Below, piece by piece: positions 19,793 to 29,025 of a DNA stretch of 48,209 nucleotides. The notes beneath the pieces are model-generated. The model had not been told where the DNA came from, did no database searches, and saw nothing but the letters and a program-made list of their open reading frames with translations. The stretch covers positions 1 to 48,209 of the forward strand of contig DASZFS010000516.1 of assembly GCA_035939575.1 (NCBI GenBank), given 5' to 3'. Numbering within the stretch: position 1 is the stretch's first letter; each line of letters begins with the position of its first letter. The translations under genes were made by a program, and so were the position numbers. Source of the stretch: DATKHR01 sp035939575. Its GTDB lineage: Bacteria; Acidobacteriota; Vicinamibacteria; Vicinamibacterales; CAVVIG01.

Positions 19793-22234
19793 CTATTCGT
19801 CCCTGAGCGCGACGAGCGGATCGACGCGGCTCGCGCGCAGCGCAGGGATGACGCTCGCGGCGACGGCGATCGCGGCGAGCAGCGTCGCGGCGGCCGTGAA
19901 GCTCGCGACATCTGTAGGACTCGTGGCGAAGAGCAGCGAGGACATCAGCCGCGTGACGCCGAGGGCGAGGACCAGCCCGACCGCCATCCCCATCCCCGCC
20001 AGACGCAGTCCCTGCCCGAGAACATCCCGGATGACGTCAGCCGCCGTGGCGCCGAGCGCCATGCGCACGCCGATCTCGCGCCGCCGCTGCGAGACGATGA
20101 ACGCCAACACCCCGTAGAGACCGATCCCGGCGAGCAGCACGGCGACGCCGCCGAAAAGGGTCAGGAGGGTCACGCTGAAGCGCCTGCGTGTCAACGAGCG
20201 CGACAGCTGCTCGTCCATCGTGAGAACCGCGCCGACCGGTTGATCCGTGTCGACCGCGCGCATCGCGTCCCGGAGGGACGGGGCGAGCGCCGCGGCGGCC
20301 AGCCGGGTCTTCACGACAATGGTCATGAACGGAAAGGCATCCTGACGGTACGGCACGTAGACGGTCGGTCGCGGCGTTGCCTCGAGCGACGCGGATCGTA
20401 CGTCGCCGACCACGCCCACCACCGTGTACTCGGGACCGGGGACCGAGATCTGGAAGTGCTGGCCGACCGGGTCGCGCCCCGGCCAGAAGCGCGGGCCGGC
20501 ACTCGCGCTCACAACCGCCGCGAGCGCACGATCCTCCCGGTCGGTGTCAGCAAACACGCGCCCACGCAGCACCGGGATGCCCATCACGCCGAAATACGCG
20601 GGGGACGCCGTCCGGTAGTCAGCCACGGCTTGTGCGTCCTGCGGAAGCCCGGGCACGGTCAGGCCCCGGGCGCTGTTGCCGGGCAGGAGCGGCAGGCGGC
20701 TGGTGGCGCCCGCGAGCGTGACGCCCGGGATCGCCTGCACCGCCTTGACGATGCGCTCCCAGAACTCCGCACGCAGCGGTTGCGTCGCGTACCGCGTCGA
20801 GGGCGGGGCAACGCGAAAGGTCAGAACCTGGTCTGGCTGGAAGCCGACCGGCACCCGCTGGAGCGCGATGAAGCTCCGGACGGTCAGCCCGGCGGCCGCG
20901 AGCAGCACGAGCGAGAGCGCGATCTCGCAGACCACGAGCGCGCCGCGCAGGCGCCGCTGCCGGACGCCAACCCCGCCTCGCGCGGACTGCTTGATATCCT
21001 CGTTGACGTTCACGCCGCTCAACTGCCGCGCCGGCGCAAGGCCGAACAGCAGGCCGGAAAGCGTCGAGATGGCGAGGCAAAACAGCAGAACGTTGGCGTC
21101 AACTCGCACGTCGCCTGCAACCGTGAGATCGGCCGGGCTGAGCGCGACAAGGCCGGGGACGAGCCACATTGCCGCGATCACTCCTGTCGCGCCGCCTACG
21201 CCAGCGAGGAGGACGCTCTCGGTCAGCAGCTGCGTCACAATCCGACGGCGGCTCGCGCCGAGCGCGGCGCGCAGCGCCATCTCCTGATGGCGCGCCGTCG
21301 CACGGGCCATCAGCAGGCCCGAGACATTTGCTGTCGCGATGAGCAGCAGGAGGCCCACCGCCGCGAACAGCAGCAGCGCGATGGATCGCACGTCCGAGAC
21401 GACGAGGTCGTCCCGCAGGTGTACCAGCGCGGCGCCGACGTTCTGGTTGTCGTCGGGATAGTCCACCTCCAGCGAAGCCGCGACCGCGCTGATATCGGCC
21501 GTCGCAGCGCCGAACGCGACCCCGGCCCTCAGCCTGGCGACGACGAAGAAATACCCGTGATCGCGCTCGGCCGACGGGTCGGCGAAAGGACCGATCAGCG
21601 GGTCATCGGGGACCGGCCAATGCGGCGTGATCCAGACCTCGGTCCTGGCCGGATATTCGATCGCGGGCGGCATCACGCCGACGATGGTGTACGGCTCGCC
21701 GTCGAAGCGTGCCTTCTCGTTCAACACGGCTGCCCGCCCGCCGAAGCGCCCGCGCCACATGGCGTCGCTGACGACGGCGACGCGAGGCGCGCCGGGTCCC
21801 TCGTCGCCAGGCGCAAACGTTCGCCCGAGTGCGGCCTTGACCTGAAGGACGTCGAAGAAGTTCGCGTTGACCATTGCGGCGCGGCGCCGCTCCGGGTAGG
21901 TGCCATCGGACAGGACGACGCTGCTCTCCTGAAAACCGGCCATGCCCGTGAAGCTGTGGCTGCGCGCGCGCCAGTCGAGAAAGTTCGCGGGGGTCGCGTC
22001 CCGGGACGATTGCCGGGTCTGCCGATTGGCCTGGCTCACGATCACGAGCTCATCGGCGCGCGGGAAGGGCAATGGGCGCAGCAGCGTGGCGTTCACGACG
22101 CTGAAGATCGCGGCGTTCGCGCCTACCCCGACGGCTGTGGTCAGCACGGCAATCAGCGCGAAACCCGGCGCGCGTACGCTCGTGCGGAAGGCGTATCGCA
22201 GGTCTTGCCAGATGTGTTCGGTCATTTCGGTCAT
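19793..22234 (-). CDS. ADOP family ABC transporter permease (MacB/FtsX-like)
   Basis: 813 residues from the ATG at 22234, whose ATGA contains the stop of the upstream permease gene. The N-terminal signature of about 50 residues (WQDLRYAFRTSVRAPGFALIAVLTTAVGVGANAAIFSVVNATLLRPLPF) includes the first membrane segment. Then come a large periplasmic MacB-type domain, three membrane segments, a second periplasmic domain, and three more membrane segments (near 690-800), the duplicated FtsX-permease architecture. Members of this family usually lack an adjacent ATPase, as here. Likely a mechanotransmission or export component in the inner membrane; the substrate is unknown. The second of a tandem pair. 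Confidence 0.93.
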   Translation of the reverse strand: MTEMTEHIWQDLRYAFRTSVRAPGFALIAVLTTAVGVGANAAIFSVVNATLLRPLPFPRADELVIVSQANRQTRQSSRDATPANFLDWRARSHSFTGMAGFQESSVVLSDGTYPERRRAAMVNANFFDVLQVKAALGRTFAPGDEGPGAPRVAVVSDAMWRGRFGGRAAVLNEKARFDGEPYTIVGVMPPAIEYPARTEVWITPHWPVPDDPLIGPFADPSAERDHGYFFVVARLRAGVAFGAATADISAVAASLEVDYPDDNQNVGAALVHLRDDLVVSDVRSIALLLFAAVGLLLLIATANVSGLLMARATARHQEMALRAALGASRRRIVTQLLTESVLLAGVGGATGVIAAMWLVPGLVALSPADLTVAGDVRVDANVLLFCLAISTLSGLLFGLAPARQLSGVNVNEDIKQSARGGVGVRQRRLRGALVVCEIALSLVLLAAAGLTVRSFIALQRVPVGFQPDQVLTFRVAPPSTRYATQPLRAEFWERIVKAVQAIPGVTLAGATSRLPLLPGNSARGLTVPGLPQDAQAVADYRTASPAYFGVMGIPVLRGRVFADTDREDRALAAVVSASAGPRFWPGRDPVGQHFQISVPGPEYTVVGVVGDVRSASLEATPRPTVYVPYRQDAFPFMTIVVKTRLAAAALAPSLRDAMRAVDTDQPVGAVLTMDEQLSRSLTRRRFSVTLLTLFGGVAVLLAGIGLYGVLAFIVSQRRREIGVRMALGATAADVIRDVLGQGLRLAGMGMAVGLVLALGVTRLMSSLLFATSPTDVASFTAAATLLAAIAVAASVIPALRASRVDPLVALRDE

Positions 22235-24684
22235 TGATGACGCAGTGCCTCCGTCGGCGCGATCCGCGCCGCCCGGCGCGCGGGGACGTAGCTCGCGAAG
22301 ACTGCCACGCCGCCCAGCAGCAGAACAACGGCTGCGAACGTCGGCGGATCCGCGCTGGTGGTCTCGAAGAGCAGGCTGGCGATCGCCCGTCCGAGCGCCA
22401 GCGCCAGCGCCACGCCGATACCCAGGCCGATCGCTGTCAGGCGCGCACCGTTGCCGACGATGAGCCGCGTGATGTCGCGACGCCCGGCGCCGAGCGCGAC
22501 CCTGATGCCAATCTCCGGCGTCCGCTGACTGACGGCGTAGGACATGACGCCGTAGATGCCCATCGCCGCGAGCAGCATTGCAAGCGACGCAAACACCAGC
22601 AGCAGGAACGAGCTGAACCGCTCGCGTGCGATCGTCCGCTCGACCCATTGCTCCATCGTCCGGACGTCCGACACCGGCTGATCCGGGTCGATCGACTGGA
22701 TCTCCCGCTCTACGATAGGGGCGAACGGCGCCGGGTCGGAACCCGTGCGGACCGTCAGCGTCATCGAGGTATACGCGAGCTGCGGGTGCGGCCAGTACGT
22801 GGCCGGACGCGTCTCGCTCTCCAGGCTCGTGAACTTCGAGCTGCCGACGACGCCGACGATCGCGGTCGGCACGTTCGGGTTGTTCATGTTGATCACGAGG
22901 CTCTTACCGAGCGGATCCGCGCCAGGAAAATACCGGCGCGCCAGCGCCTCGTTGATGATCACGACGTTCGACGTCTCGTGCAGCTCGCGATCGGTGAACC
23001 ACCGCCCGCGCACGAGTGGCAGCCGGAGTGTCTGGAAATATCCGTTGTCGCAGACGCTCACGTCGGTCACGAAGTCCTGCCCGGGTGGGGGAGGCGGCTG
23101 TCCTACGATCGTGAACGCCGTGGCGGCACCGAGACTGGCGAAAGGCAGGTAGCTGATCATGCCTGCCGACCGCACCCCTGGGAGCGTTGCGACCTTCTTC
23201 ACCGCCTGATCGAAGAACTGCAGCGCCTTGTCCGGCGTGTTGTACTTGCGGAAGGGTAGCGCCACGCGCAGTGTGAGTACATCGCGCGTATCCATTCCGG
23301 GATCGACCGACCGGAGCGAGCCAAAGCTGCGGATCATCAGCCCCGCTCCGACGAGGAGCACGACGGCCAGCGCGATTTCGGCAACGACGAACGCCTGCCG
23401 CAGCCGCCGGTGACGGAGCCCCGCGCCCGCGGCGTGGCCGCCGTCCTTGAGTGATTCCTGGACGTCCGCGCGACCCCCTTCGAACGCCGGCGCGAATCCG
23501 CAGACGATGGCGGTGAGGAGCGAGATGAGCGCGGTGAACGCGAGCACTGCGTAGTTGAGCCGCACAGGGCCGAACTGCGCGAGGTCGATGGGGCTTGCCG
23601 CGGCCAGCACCTTGAGGCTCGCCTGCGCGACGACGAGCCCCGCGAGGCCGCCGGCGGCGCCCAGGACAGCGACCTCCGTGAACAGCTGCCGGGCCAGGCG
23701 TCCGCGCCCGGCGCCAACCGCCGCCCGTATCGCCATTTCCCGCTGCCTGACCGCGCCACGGGCCAGGAGCAGGTTGGCGACGTTCGCGCACGCGATGAGC
23801 AGCACGAAGGCCACGGCGCCCGCCAGCATCAGCAGCGCGGGGCGGAGATCTCCGGCCAGCTCGTCGCGGATTGAGAGGACGCGGACGGTCCAACCGGTGT
23901 CGACGTCGGGTAATTCCGCCGCGGTGGCGGCGGCCACGGCGGTCATCTCTGTTTGTGCCCGATCGAGCGACGCGCCGGGGCTCAAGCGGGCGAGGACCGA
24001 CATGTAGCGGCCTCGAGCGTCGCGCGCGCTGGCCGGCAGGACCCACGGCGCCCATAGATCGATCGGCTTCCCGACGAGGGAGTTGCTCTTCATCAGGAGC
24101 CGGACGTCAGGCGGCATCACGCCGACCACCACGTTGGCTGTCCCGTTCAGCTGGATTGTCCGCCCGACTATTGAAGGATCGCCGCCGAAGCGACGCAGCC
24201 ACAACGCGTGGCTGAGAACCACGACAGCGGCGTTCCGGTCCACGCTTTCCGCCTCCGTGAAGCCCCGGCCGATCGCCGGAGAGACGCCCGCGACGGAAAA
24301 GAACCCGGCAGTGACGTTCTGGATCGTAAGCTCCTCGGGGTTCCCGCTTCCGGTCAGGTTCGTCCGCGTGTCGGCGAAGCCCGCCATACCCTCGAAGCTC
24401 GTCGCCCGCTCTTTCCACCGCACGAAGTTCATGGGGCCGACGGTATTGGGGCGGCCGGGCCGATGCGCATTCTCTTCCCACAACACCACGAGACGCGCAG
24501 GATCCTTGAACGGCAGCCGCTCGATGAGCGCGGCGTTCACAATCGTGAAAATCGCGGTGTTGGCGCCGACGCCGAGGGCAAGCGCGAGGACCGCCACTGT
24601 CGTGAAGCCCGGGGCTCCGAGGCACAGACGCAGCGCAAACCGGACATCCCTGACAACACTCTCGACAGAGTCGACAGAGTCCAC
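22231..24684 (-). CDS. ADOP family ABC transporter permease (MacB/FtsX-like)
   Basis: 817 residues from a GTG at 24684. Same architecture as its downstream partner: RDVRFALRLCLGAPGFTTVAVLALALG at the start, then ANTAIFTIVNAALIERLPF, a periplasmic domain, three central membrane segments, a second periplasmic domain and a C-terminal trio of membrane segments. The first codons repeat in nine-base units (GACTCTGTC twice), giving DSVDSVESV. Adjacent to a heptamer array upstream. No ATPase or MacA-like adaptor gene is present. The 4-base overlap with the downstream paralogue suggests co-assembly, which is inference. Confidence 0.92.
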   Translation of the reverse strand: MDSVDSVESVVRDVRFALRLCLGAPGFTTVAVLALALGVGANTAIFTIVNAALIERLPFKDPARLVVLWEENAHRPGRPNTVGPMNFVRWKERATSFEGMAGFADTRTNLTGSGNPEELTIQNVTAGFFSVAGVSPAIGRGFTEAESVDRNAAVVVLSHALWLRRFGGDPSIVGRTIQLNGTANVVVGVMPPDVRLLMKSNSLVGKPIDLWAPWVLPASARDARGRYMSVLARLSPGASLDRAQTEMTAVAAATAAELPDVDTGWTVRVLSIRDELAGDLRPALLMLAGAVAFVLLIACANVANLLLARGAVRQREMAIRAAVGAGRGRLARQLFTEVAVLGAAGGLAGLVVAQASLKVLAAASPIDLAQFGPVRLNYAVLAFTALISLLTAIVCGFAPAFEGGRADVQESLKDGGHAAGAGLRHRRLRQAFVVAEIALAVVLLVGAGLMIRSFGSLRSVDPGMDTRDVLTLRVALPFRKYNTPDKALQFFDQAVKKVATLPGVRSAGMISYLPFASLGAATAFTIVGQPPPPPGQDFVTDVSVCDNGYFQTLRLPLVRGRWFTDRELHETSNVVIINEALARRYFPGADPLGKSLVINMNNPNVPTAIVGVVGSSKFTSLESETRPATYWPHPQLAYTSMTLTVRTGSDPAPFAPIVEREIQSIDPDQPVSDVRTMEQWVERTIARERFSSFLLLVFASLAMLLAAMGIYGVMSYAVSQRTPEIGIRVALGAGRRDITRLIVGNGARLTAIGLGIGVALALALGRAIASLLFETTSADPPTFAAVVLLLGGVAVFASYVPARRAARIAPTEALRHQ

Positions 24685-24732
24685 GTCCCGTTTAGAAGCC
24701 CGGGGCGGCCAGTTGGTTGTCGGAGGGGACCT

Positions 24733-24824
24733 TTAGAAGTGAGAACTGAGAACTAAAGAAGTCTTGAGTTCTGAGTCTTGAGTTCTGAGTCTTAACTTCT
24801 AACTTCTAACTTCTAAGTTCAGTC
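24733..24824 (+). repeat. Heptamer tandem array B (TTCTAAC/TTCTGAG type)
   Basis: Nearly continuous period-7 units: TTAGAAG, TGAGAAC twice, an 8-base unit, then TCTTGAG and TTCTGAG alternating twice, then TCTTAAC, TTCTAAC twice, TTCTAAG and TTCAGTC. The first part is roughly the reverse complement of the later part, so a long hairpin can form. It fills the gap between the start of the ADOP gene at 24684 and the stop of the PKD-like gene at 24825, in much lower GC than the surroundings. Confidence 0.85.
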
Positions 24825-25277
24825 TTACTGGCCGGTATCGCGCAGTCCGGGCCGAACCTGAATATTGACGGTCGCGAGGGCAATGGCCTTCTCGCGTCGC
24901 TTGAGCCGGATGGACACGCGGAACATCCCCGCTCTGAAAATGTGCTCGGTTGTGAACCGCCGCTTGATCTCCGACTTGCCGGCCTCGTACGGCGCACAGT
25001 CGTTGGACGACTCGGACTGCGTCCCATCGCCCCAGTCCCATTCCACGCCTGGACAGTAGTATTCCTCGTAGTCGTTGGGCCCGCCGACGAGCTCGGCTGT
25101 GAGCACGATTCTCGCCGGCGACATCGCGATAGCGGGCTGGGCTTTGAGCGTGAGCTTGGGCCGCTTTATCTCCGCGCCGGGATCTTTGTCGTTCTTCTGA
25201 CCGGCAAGCACAATGGGCGCAATGACGAGTAGGCACGCAGTTCCGGCCCACGCGAGAGTGCGCCGCAGGTGGCTCAT
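24825..25277 (-). CDS. Small secreted PKD-like domain protein
   Basis: 150 residues from the ATG at 25277, which has GAGG nine bases upstream. A signal peptide (LAWAGTACLLVIAPIVLAG) leads into a charged linker. One beta-sandwich-like domain follows, with the signature VEWDWGDGTQSES near residue 85 and the closing strand RAGMFRVSIRLKRR, as in PKD folds (usual motif WDFGDG). Two cysteines (CPG and DCAPY) could form a disulfide. Function unknown; PKD folds mediate protein or polysaccharide contact. Divergent from pepA. Confidence 0.8.
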   Translation of the reverse strand: MSHLRRTLAWAGTACLLVIAPIVLAGQKNDKDPGAEIKRPKLTLKAQPAIAMSPARIVLTAELVGGPNDYEEYYCPGVEWDWGDGTQSESSNDCAPYEAGKSEIKRRFTTEHIFRAGMFRVSIRLKRREKAIALATVNIQVRPGLRDTGQ

Positions 25278-25311
25278 CACGATAGACCTCAAAAGGCAGG
25301 AGCTGCACGCA

Positions 25312-25340
25312 ATTGTAGCGGCGATGGTGAATGGCAGCAA
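25312..25340 (-). promoter_or_regulatory. Candidate promoter for the PKD-like protein gene
   Basis: On the minus strand TACAAT (25312-25317) is a good -10. TTGCTG (25335-25340) lies 17 bases upstream as a weak -35. It lies in the 95-base divergent gap before pepA. Confidence 0.4.
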
Positions 25341-25372
25341 GCGGCATCAAGGATAATGAGGGGGAAAGGATA

Positions 25373-26938
25373 ATGAGCACGATGTCCTCAGCCACGCCAA
25401 CCGCCCAGATTGCCATCGCGACTGGCCCCCTGTCAGCCATTCACGCCGATCTGCTGGTCGTGCCCTGGTTCGAGGACGACTCGCAGACGGCCGCCAACGG
25501 CGCTGGCGGTACTGACGGGGCCATGCGCGCGGCCCTGGATCGAGCGACGGGCGGGGAACTGCATCGGGCGATGACGAGCAAAGAGTTCGAGGCCAAACCA
25601 TTCGACCTGTTCGTCACGCCGGTCGGGGACAGTGGCTGGCGTGCAAAGCGCATTGCGTTCATTGGCGCCGGACGGCGTTCGGACGCGAACGCGGAGCTGC
25701 TTCGCAAACTGGCCTCGACTGCCGGACACGACGCGCGGCGCAGGCATGTCGCCCGGGTCGCATTCGTGGTTCGAGGTACCGGAGATCTGGCAACGCTCGC
25801 CCAGGCAAGCGTCGAGGGCTTGACGCTCGCGGAATTCTACGGCGGGAGCTACAAGACCGCCGACCCCGCGCCGCCAGCCCCGCCAGCCTGGACCATCGTG
25901 CCCGGAGAGACTGCCGAGACTGCCGAGCCCGCCGGCGCCCTGAACGGCGCCGTCCATCGGGGTCGCGTGCTCGGCGAGTGCAGCAATCTCGCGCGCCAGC
26001 TGGCCAACGAACCCGGCAACACGCTGACGCCTCGCGAGTTTGCCAACCGCGCGGCCAGGATTGCCGCCGAGGGTGGCGTGAAAGTCGAGATCCTCGATGA
26101 GCAACGCATCGCTGCCCTGAACATGGGCCTGTTGCTCGGTGTCGCGCGCGGCAGCAACGAGCCGCCTCGACTGATGGTGTTCCGCCACGATCCGCCCGGC
26201 GCCCCGGCGACGCCCGTTCTCGGTCTGGTGGGCAAGGGCGTCACATTTGACACCGGGGGTATCTCGATCAAGCCGGCGGACGGCATGGAGCGCATGAAGG
26301 ACGACATGGCAGGCGGCGCCGCCGTTGCCTGCGCCATGCGCGCGATCGGTCTGCTCGGCGCGCCCATCCGCGTCGTCGGCGTGGTACCGACGACTGAGAA
26401 CATGCCGGGTGGGCGGGCGATCAAGCCCGGCGACATCCTGAAGAGCGCTGAGGGCAAGACCGTCGAGGTAATCAACACGGACGCCGAAGGCCGCCTCATC
26501 CTCGGCGACGGTCTCTGGTACGCGCGGCAACTCGGCGCGACGCACCTGGTCGACGTCGCGACGCTGACCGGCGCGGTCGTCGTCGCGCTCGGCAAGACGA
26601 CCACCGGGCTGTTCGGCACGCCTGACGCCTGGGTCCGTCAAGTGCAGCGGGTGGCCGACCGCGCGGGCGATCGGTCGTGGCCCATGCCGATGTTCGACGA
26701 CTATCGCGAACAGCTGAAGAGCGAAATCGCGGATCTGTCCAACACGGGAGGCCGCCCGGCCGGGTCGATCACCGCCGCGCTCTTCCTGAAGGAATTCACC
26801 GGTGGGCTGCCGTGGGTGCATCTTGACATCGCGGGCACCGCGTGGTCGGAGGAGTCGCGTCCCTTCATGCCGAAGGGAGCCACGGGCGCTGCGGTACGGA
26901 CCCTCGCCTCGCTTGCGTTCGAAAAACTGGAAGGTTGA
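25373..26938 (+). CDS. pepA: Leucyl aminopeptidase, M17 family
   Basis: 521 residues from the ATG at 25373, preceded by a strong AAAGGA; the frame is open to 25331, but without a ribosome site. A two-metal exopeptidase that removes N-terminal residues from peptides, normally as a cytoplasmic hexamer. The N-terminal macro-like domain spans to about 170. The catalytic domain shows GKGVTFDTGG (about 287-296), KDDMAGGAA, and the M17 signature NTDAEGRL at 368-375. The linker near residue 180 has a nine-base repeat coding ETAETAEP. No signal peptide. Complete. Confidence 0.95.
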   Translation: MSTMSSATPTAQIAIATGPLSAIHADLLVVPWFEDDSQTAANGAGGTDGAMRAALDRATGGELHRAMTSKEFEAKPFDLFVTPVGDSGWRAKRIAFIGAGRRSDANAELLRKLASTAGHDARRRHVARVAFVVRGTGDLATLAQASVEGLTLAEFYGGSYKTADPAPPAPPAWTIVPGETAETAEPAGALNGAVHRGRVLGECSNLARQLANEPGNTLTPREFANRAARIAAEGGVKVEILDEQRIAALNMGLLLGVARGSNEPPRLMVFRHDPPGAPATPVLGLVGKGVTFDTGGISIKPADGMERMKDDMAGGAAVACAMRAIGLLGAPIRVVGVVPTTENMPGGRAIKPGDILKSAEGKTVEVINTDAEGRLILGDGLWYARQLGATHLVDVATLTGAVVVALGKTTTGLFGTPDAWVRQVQRVADRAGDRSWPMPMFDDYREQLKSEIADLSNTGGRPAGSITAALFLKEFTGGLPWVHLDIAGTAWSEESRPFMPKGATGAAVRTLASLAFEKLEG

Positions 26939-27132
26939 TCGCTCTGCTCACGCTCCAGCCTGCGCAGCCGATCATCGTCAAGATCGTGGAGCCGAAACCG
27001 GAGTCACTGTACGACGTCATGTTCGGCGCGCTCGGCTTGACCGGCGCGCTCGCGCTGGCCTCAGTCGTCGCCGCCCTCGTCTTCGCCGCCGTCCTGTTCT
27101 GGGTCAGATCGCGCTCAACTCATGACTCATGA
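26935..27132 (+). CDS. Small single-pass membrane protein
   Basis: 65 residues if it starts at the TTG at 26935, which overlaps the pepA stop (TTGA) directly after GGAAGG; the exact start is uncertain. The N-terminal part (PIIVKIVEPKPE) is short and polar. Residues about 32-55 are one strong transmembrane helix (GLTGALALASVVAALVFAAVLFW) followed by a basic RSRS, so the C-terminus is probably cytoplasmic. The last residues (THDS) and the stop codon are contributed by heptamer array C. Function unknown. Coupling to pepA suggests co-expression only. Confidence 0.6.
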   Translation: MIALLTLQPAQPIIVKIVEPKPESLYDVMFGALGLTGALALASVVAALVFAAVLFWVRSRSTHDS

Positions 27133-27173
27133 CTCATGACTTCTGAGTTCTAACTTCTAAGTTCTAACGTCTA
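27118..27173 (+). repeat. Heptamer tandem array C (ACTCATG/ACTTCTA type)
   Basis: Eight units in exact period 7: ACTCATG three times, then ACTTCTG, AGTTCTA, ACTTCTA, AGTTCTA and ACGTCTA. Related in sequence to array B. It begins inside the last codons of the small membrane protein, supplies its TGA (27130-27132), and ends two bases before the convergent amidase stop. Confidence 0.88.
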
Positions 27174-27174
27174 A

Positions 27175-29019
27175 TCACTGCTGCTGGGACGCGACCGTCG
27201 TCGTGCTCTTGAGCGAGATCTGATACTTGCGGATCGCGTCGAACAGCGCCTCCGCTATCCGCTGCCGATACGCGTGCCCCTTCAGGAGCTTCGCCTCCTG
27301 GGGATTCGTCAGAAACGAGATCTCCGCGAGCACGCTCGGCATCGCCGCGCCGATGAGCACCACGAACGGCGCCTGCTTGACCCCGAGGTCTTTTACCAGT
27401 TTGTTTGACGCGCGCAGCTGGTCGAGCATGGCGTGCTGGACGGCCGAGGCGAAGTCACGGGACTCGTCGAGCTTGTTGTTCAGCGCGATGGCCTTGACGA
27501 TGTCGGGCAGGGCGTTCATGGCCTGACCGGAGGCCGCGTTCTCGCGCGCGGCAACGGCGGCCGCGCTGAGGTTGCTCGCGAAGTTCAGGAAATAAGTCTC
27601 GATTCCGTGGGCCTGCGCACTCGGGCTCGCGTTCGCGTGAATCGACAGAAAAAGATCGGCGCCCTCGCGATTTGCGATAGCCGTTCGATCTTGCAGCGCG
27701 ACGAACTCGTCGGTCCGCCGCGTCAGCACCACGTCCACGCCTGGGGTCTTCTGCAGCAGTTTTTCCAGCCGCAGCGCGATATCGAGGGTCAGCTCGGACT
27801 CGACGATCCCGCGTGCCTGCGCGCCGGGATCGTGCCCACCGTGGCCCGCATCGATGACGATCCGGGAGACGCCCAGCCCGAGCTGGCGCGCGATCGAGAA
27901 CCCACCGTTGCCGTTTCTATCGGGCGGGGTCACAGCCGCGTCGGCAGGCCTGGCCGACGGGCCAGGAGCGGGTGAAGGCGCGGCTGCGGGCGGCGCGGGA
28001 ACGGCCGGAGCGCGCGGAGTTGATGAGGGCCGCGCGGGACCTTCAGTCTCAACGGAGTGCGCCTCGGCCAGCAGCACGCCGTGCTGCGGCGCGTTCGAGG
28101 GAGCGGTTCGCAGCCACACAGGTGCCGCTGGCCGCGCATCCAGGGACGACGGCGCGAGCTTCGACGCAACCGGCTTGCTTCCGGCACTCCCGAGGGGCGC
28201 CGCGGCCGACAGCGCCCCGGCGCGCACGCAATCAATCACCAGCCGGTACGGGCTGTACATCGGGTACACGCTGTAGCTCGACACGCCTGCGGCGTCGAGC
28301 ACAACACGGGTCGTATTGTTCGGATGCCGGCCAATCCGAACCTGTCGGACCACGTCAGCGTCCGTTTCGAACCGCAGGGTGCGATCGACGAGCGGCGGTG
28401 CAGCTTTCGTGGCCGGAAGATCCAGGAACACGCGCGAAGGGCTTTCGATCCGATCCTGCCGGAAGTCCACTTCGCCGTCGAGCTCGATGACGATCCGGAC
28501 GGCGTCGGGCAGGATGGACCGCCGGATTTCCTTGATAGTCGCCAGCCCTGACCTGTCGGCGGCACGCGATCCCGGCGGGGCGACCGTCTCGACGTGTGCC
28601 GGCTCGACTGTCGCTGCGTGAGCGGGCTCAAGGTTCCCGACGCGCTCCAGCTCCTGCGGCACTTTCCTGGCGAGCCTGCTGGTTGGAAACATCGTGGCGA
28701 GCTGGCGCAGCAGCCGGAGACCGGTCTCCCGATCTTTCGGCTGTCCGAACTTCTCGAACGCGTCGAGCGCCAGGTGAGCGCCCTGCCACAGCGCGTTGTC
28801 GCTGTAGCCGCTGGCCGGGTATCGGCGGACGACCGCCTCATACCGGGCGATGGCGGCGCGGACGTCGGTCAGGACCGTGGGGGCGGGATCATCGACCGCC
28901 AGCGCGGGTCGAACGACCTGTTCCCTTGCGAGCGCATCGTTGTACATCGTCCGGACCGGAGGCGCCGCGGCGATGGCGGCACACGCGGTCAGCGCGAGGA
29001 GGAGTGTGGATTTCACCAT
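27175..29019 (-). CDS. N-acetylmuramoyl-L-alanine amidase (Amidase_3) with AMIN domain
   Basis: 614 residues with an N-terminal signal peptide. Residues about 45-130 form a helical, tetratricopeptide-like region (YPASGYSDNALW). An AMIN domain follows (about 160-270, VRIVIELDGEVDFRQ...RVFLDLP), which in relatives binds peptidoglycan or the division site. Then comes a long Ala/Pro-rich linker (about 280-375). The Amidase_3 domain has zinc ligands in DAGHGG, VESELTL and SIHANA, and the catalytic glutamate in LAEISFLTN. It cleaves the amide between muramic acid and the stem peptide, for daughter-cell separation. Six bases separate it from ftsK upstream, which fits a division operon. Confidence 0.94.
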   Translation of the reverse strand: MVKSTLLLALTACAAIAAAPPVRTMYNDALAREQVVRPALAVDDPAPTVLTDVRAAIARYEAVVRRYPASGYSDNALWQGAHLALDAFEKFGQPKDRETGLRLLRQLATMFPTSRLARKVPQELERVGNLEPAHAATVEPAHVETVAPPGSRAADRSGLATIKEIRRSILPDAVRIVIELDGEVDFRQDRIESPSRVFLDLPATKAAPPLVDRTLRFETDADVVRQVRIGRHPNNTTRVVLDAAGVSSYSVYPMYSPYRLVIDCVRAGALSAAAPLGSAGSKPVASKLAPSSLDARPAAPVWLRTAPSNAPQHGVLLAEAHSVETEGPARPSSTPRAPAVPAPPAAAPSPAPGPSARPADAAVTPPDRNGNGGFSIARQLGLGVSRIVIDAGHGGHDPGAQARGIVESELTLDIALRLEKLLQKTPGVDVVLTRRTDEFVALQDRTAIANREGADLFLSIHANASPSAQAHGIETYFLNFASNLSAAAVAARENAASGQAMNALPDIVKAIALNNKLDESRDFASAVQHAMLDQLRASNKLVKDLGVKQAPFVVLIGAAMPSVLAEISFLTNPQEAKLLKGHAYRQRIAEALFDAIRKYQISLKSTTTVASQQQ

Positions 29020-29025
29020 AAGCTG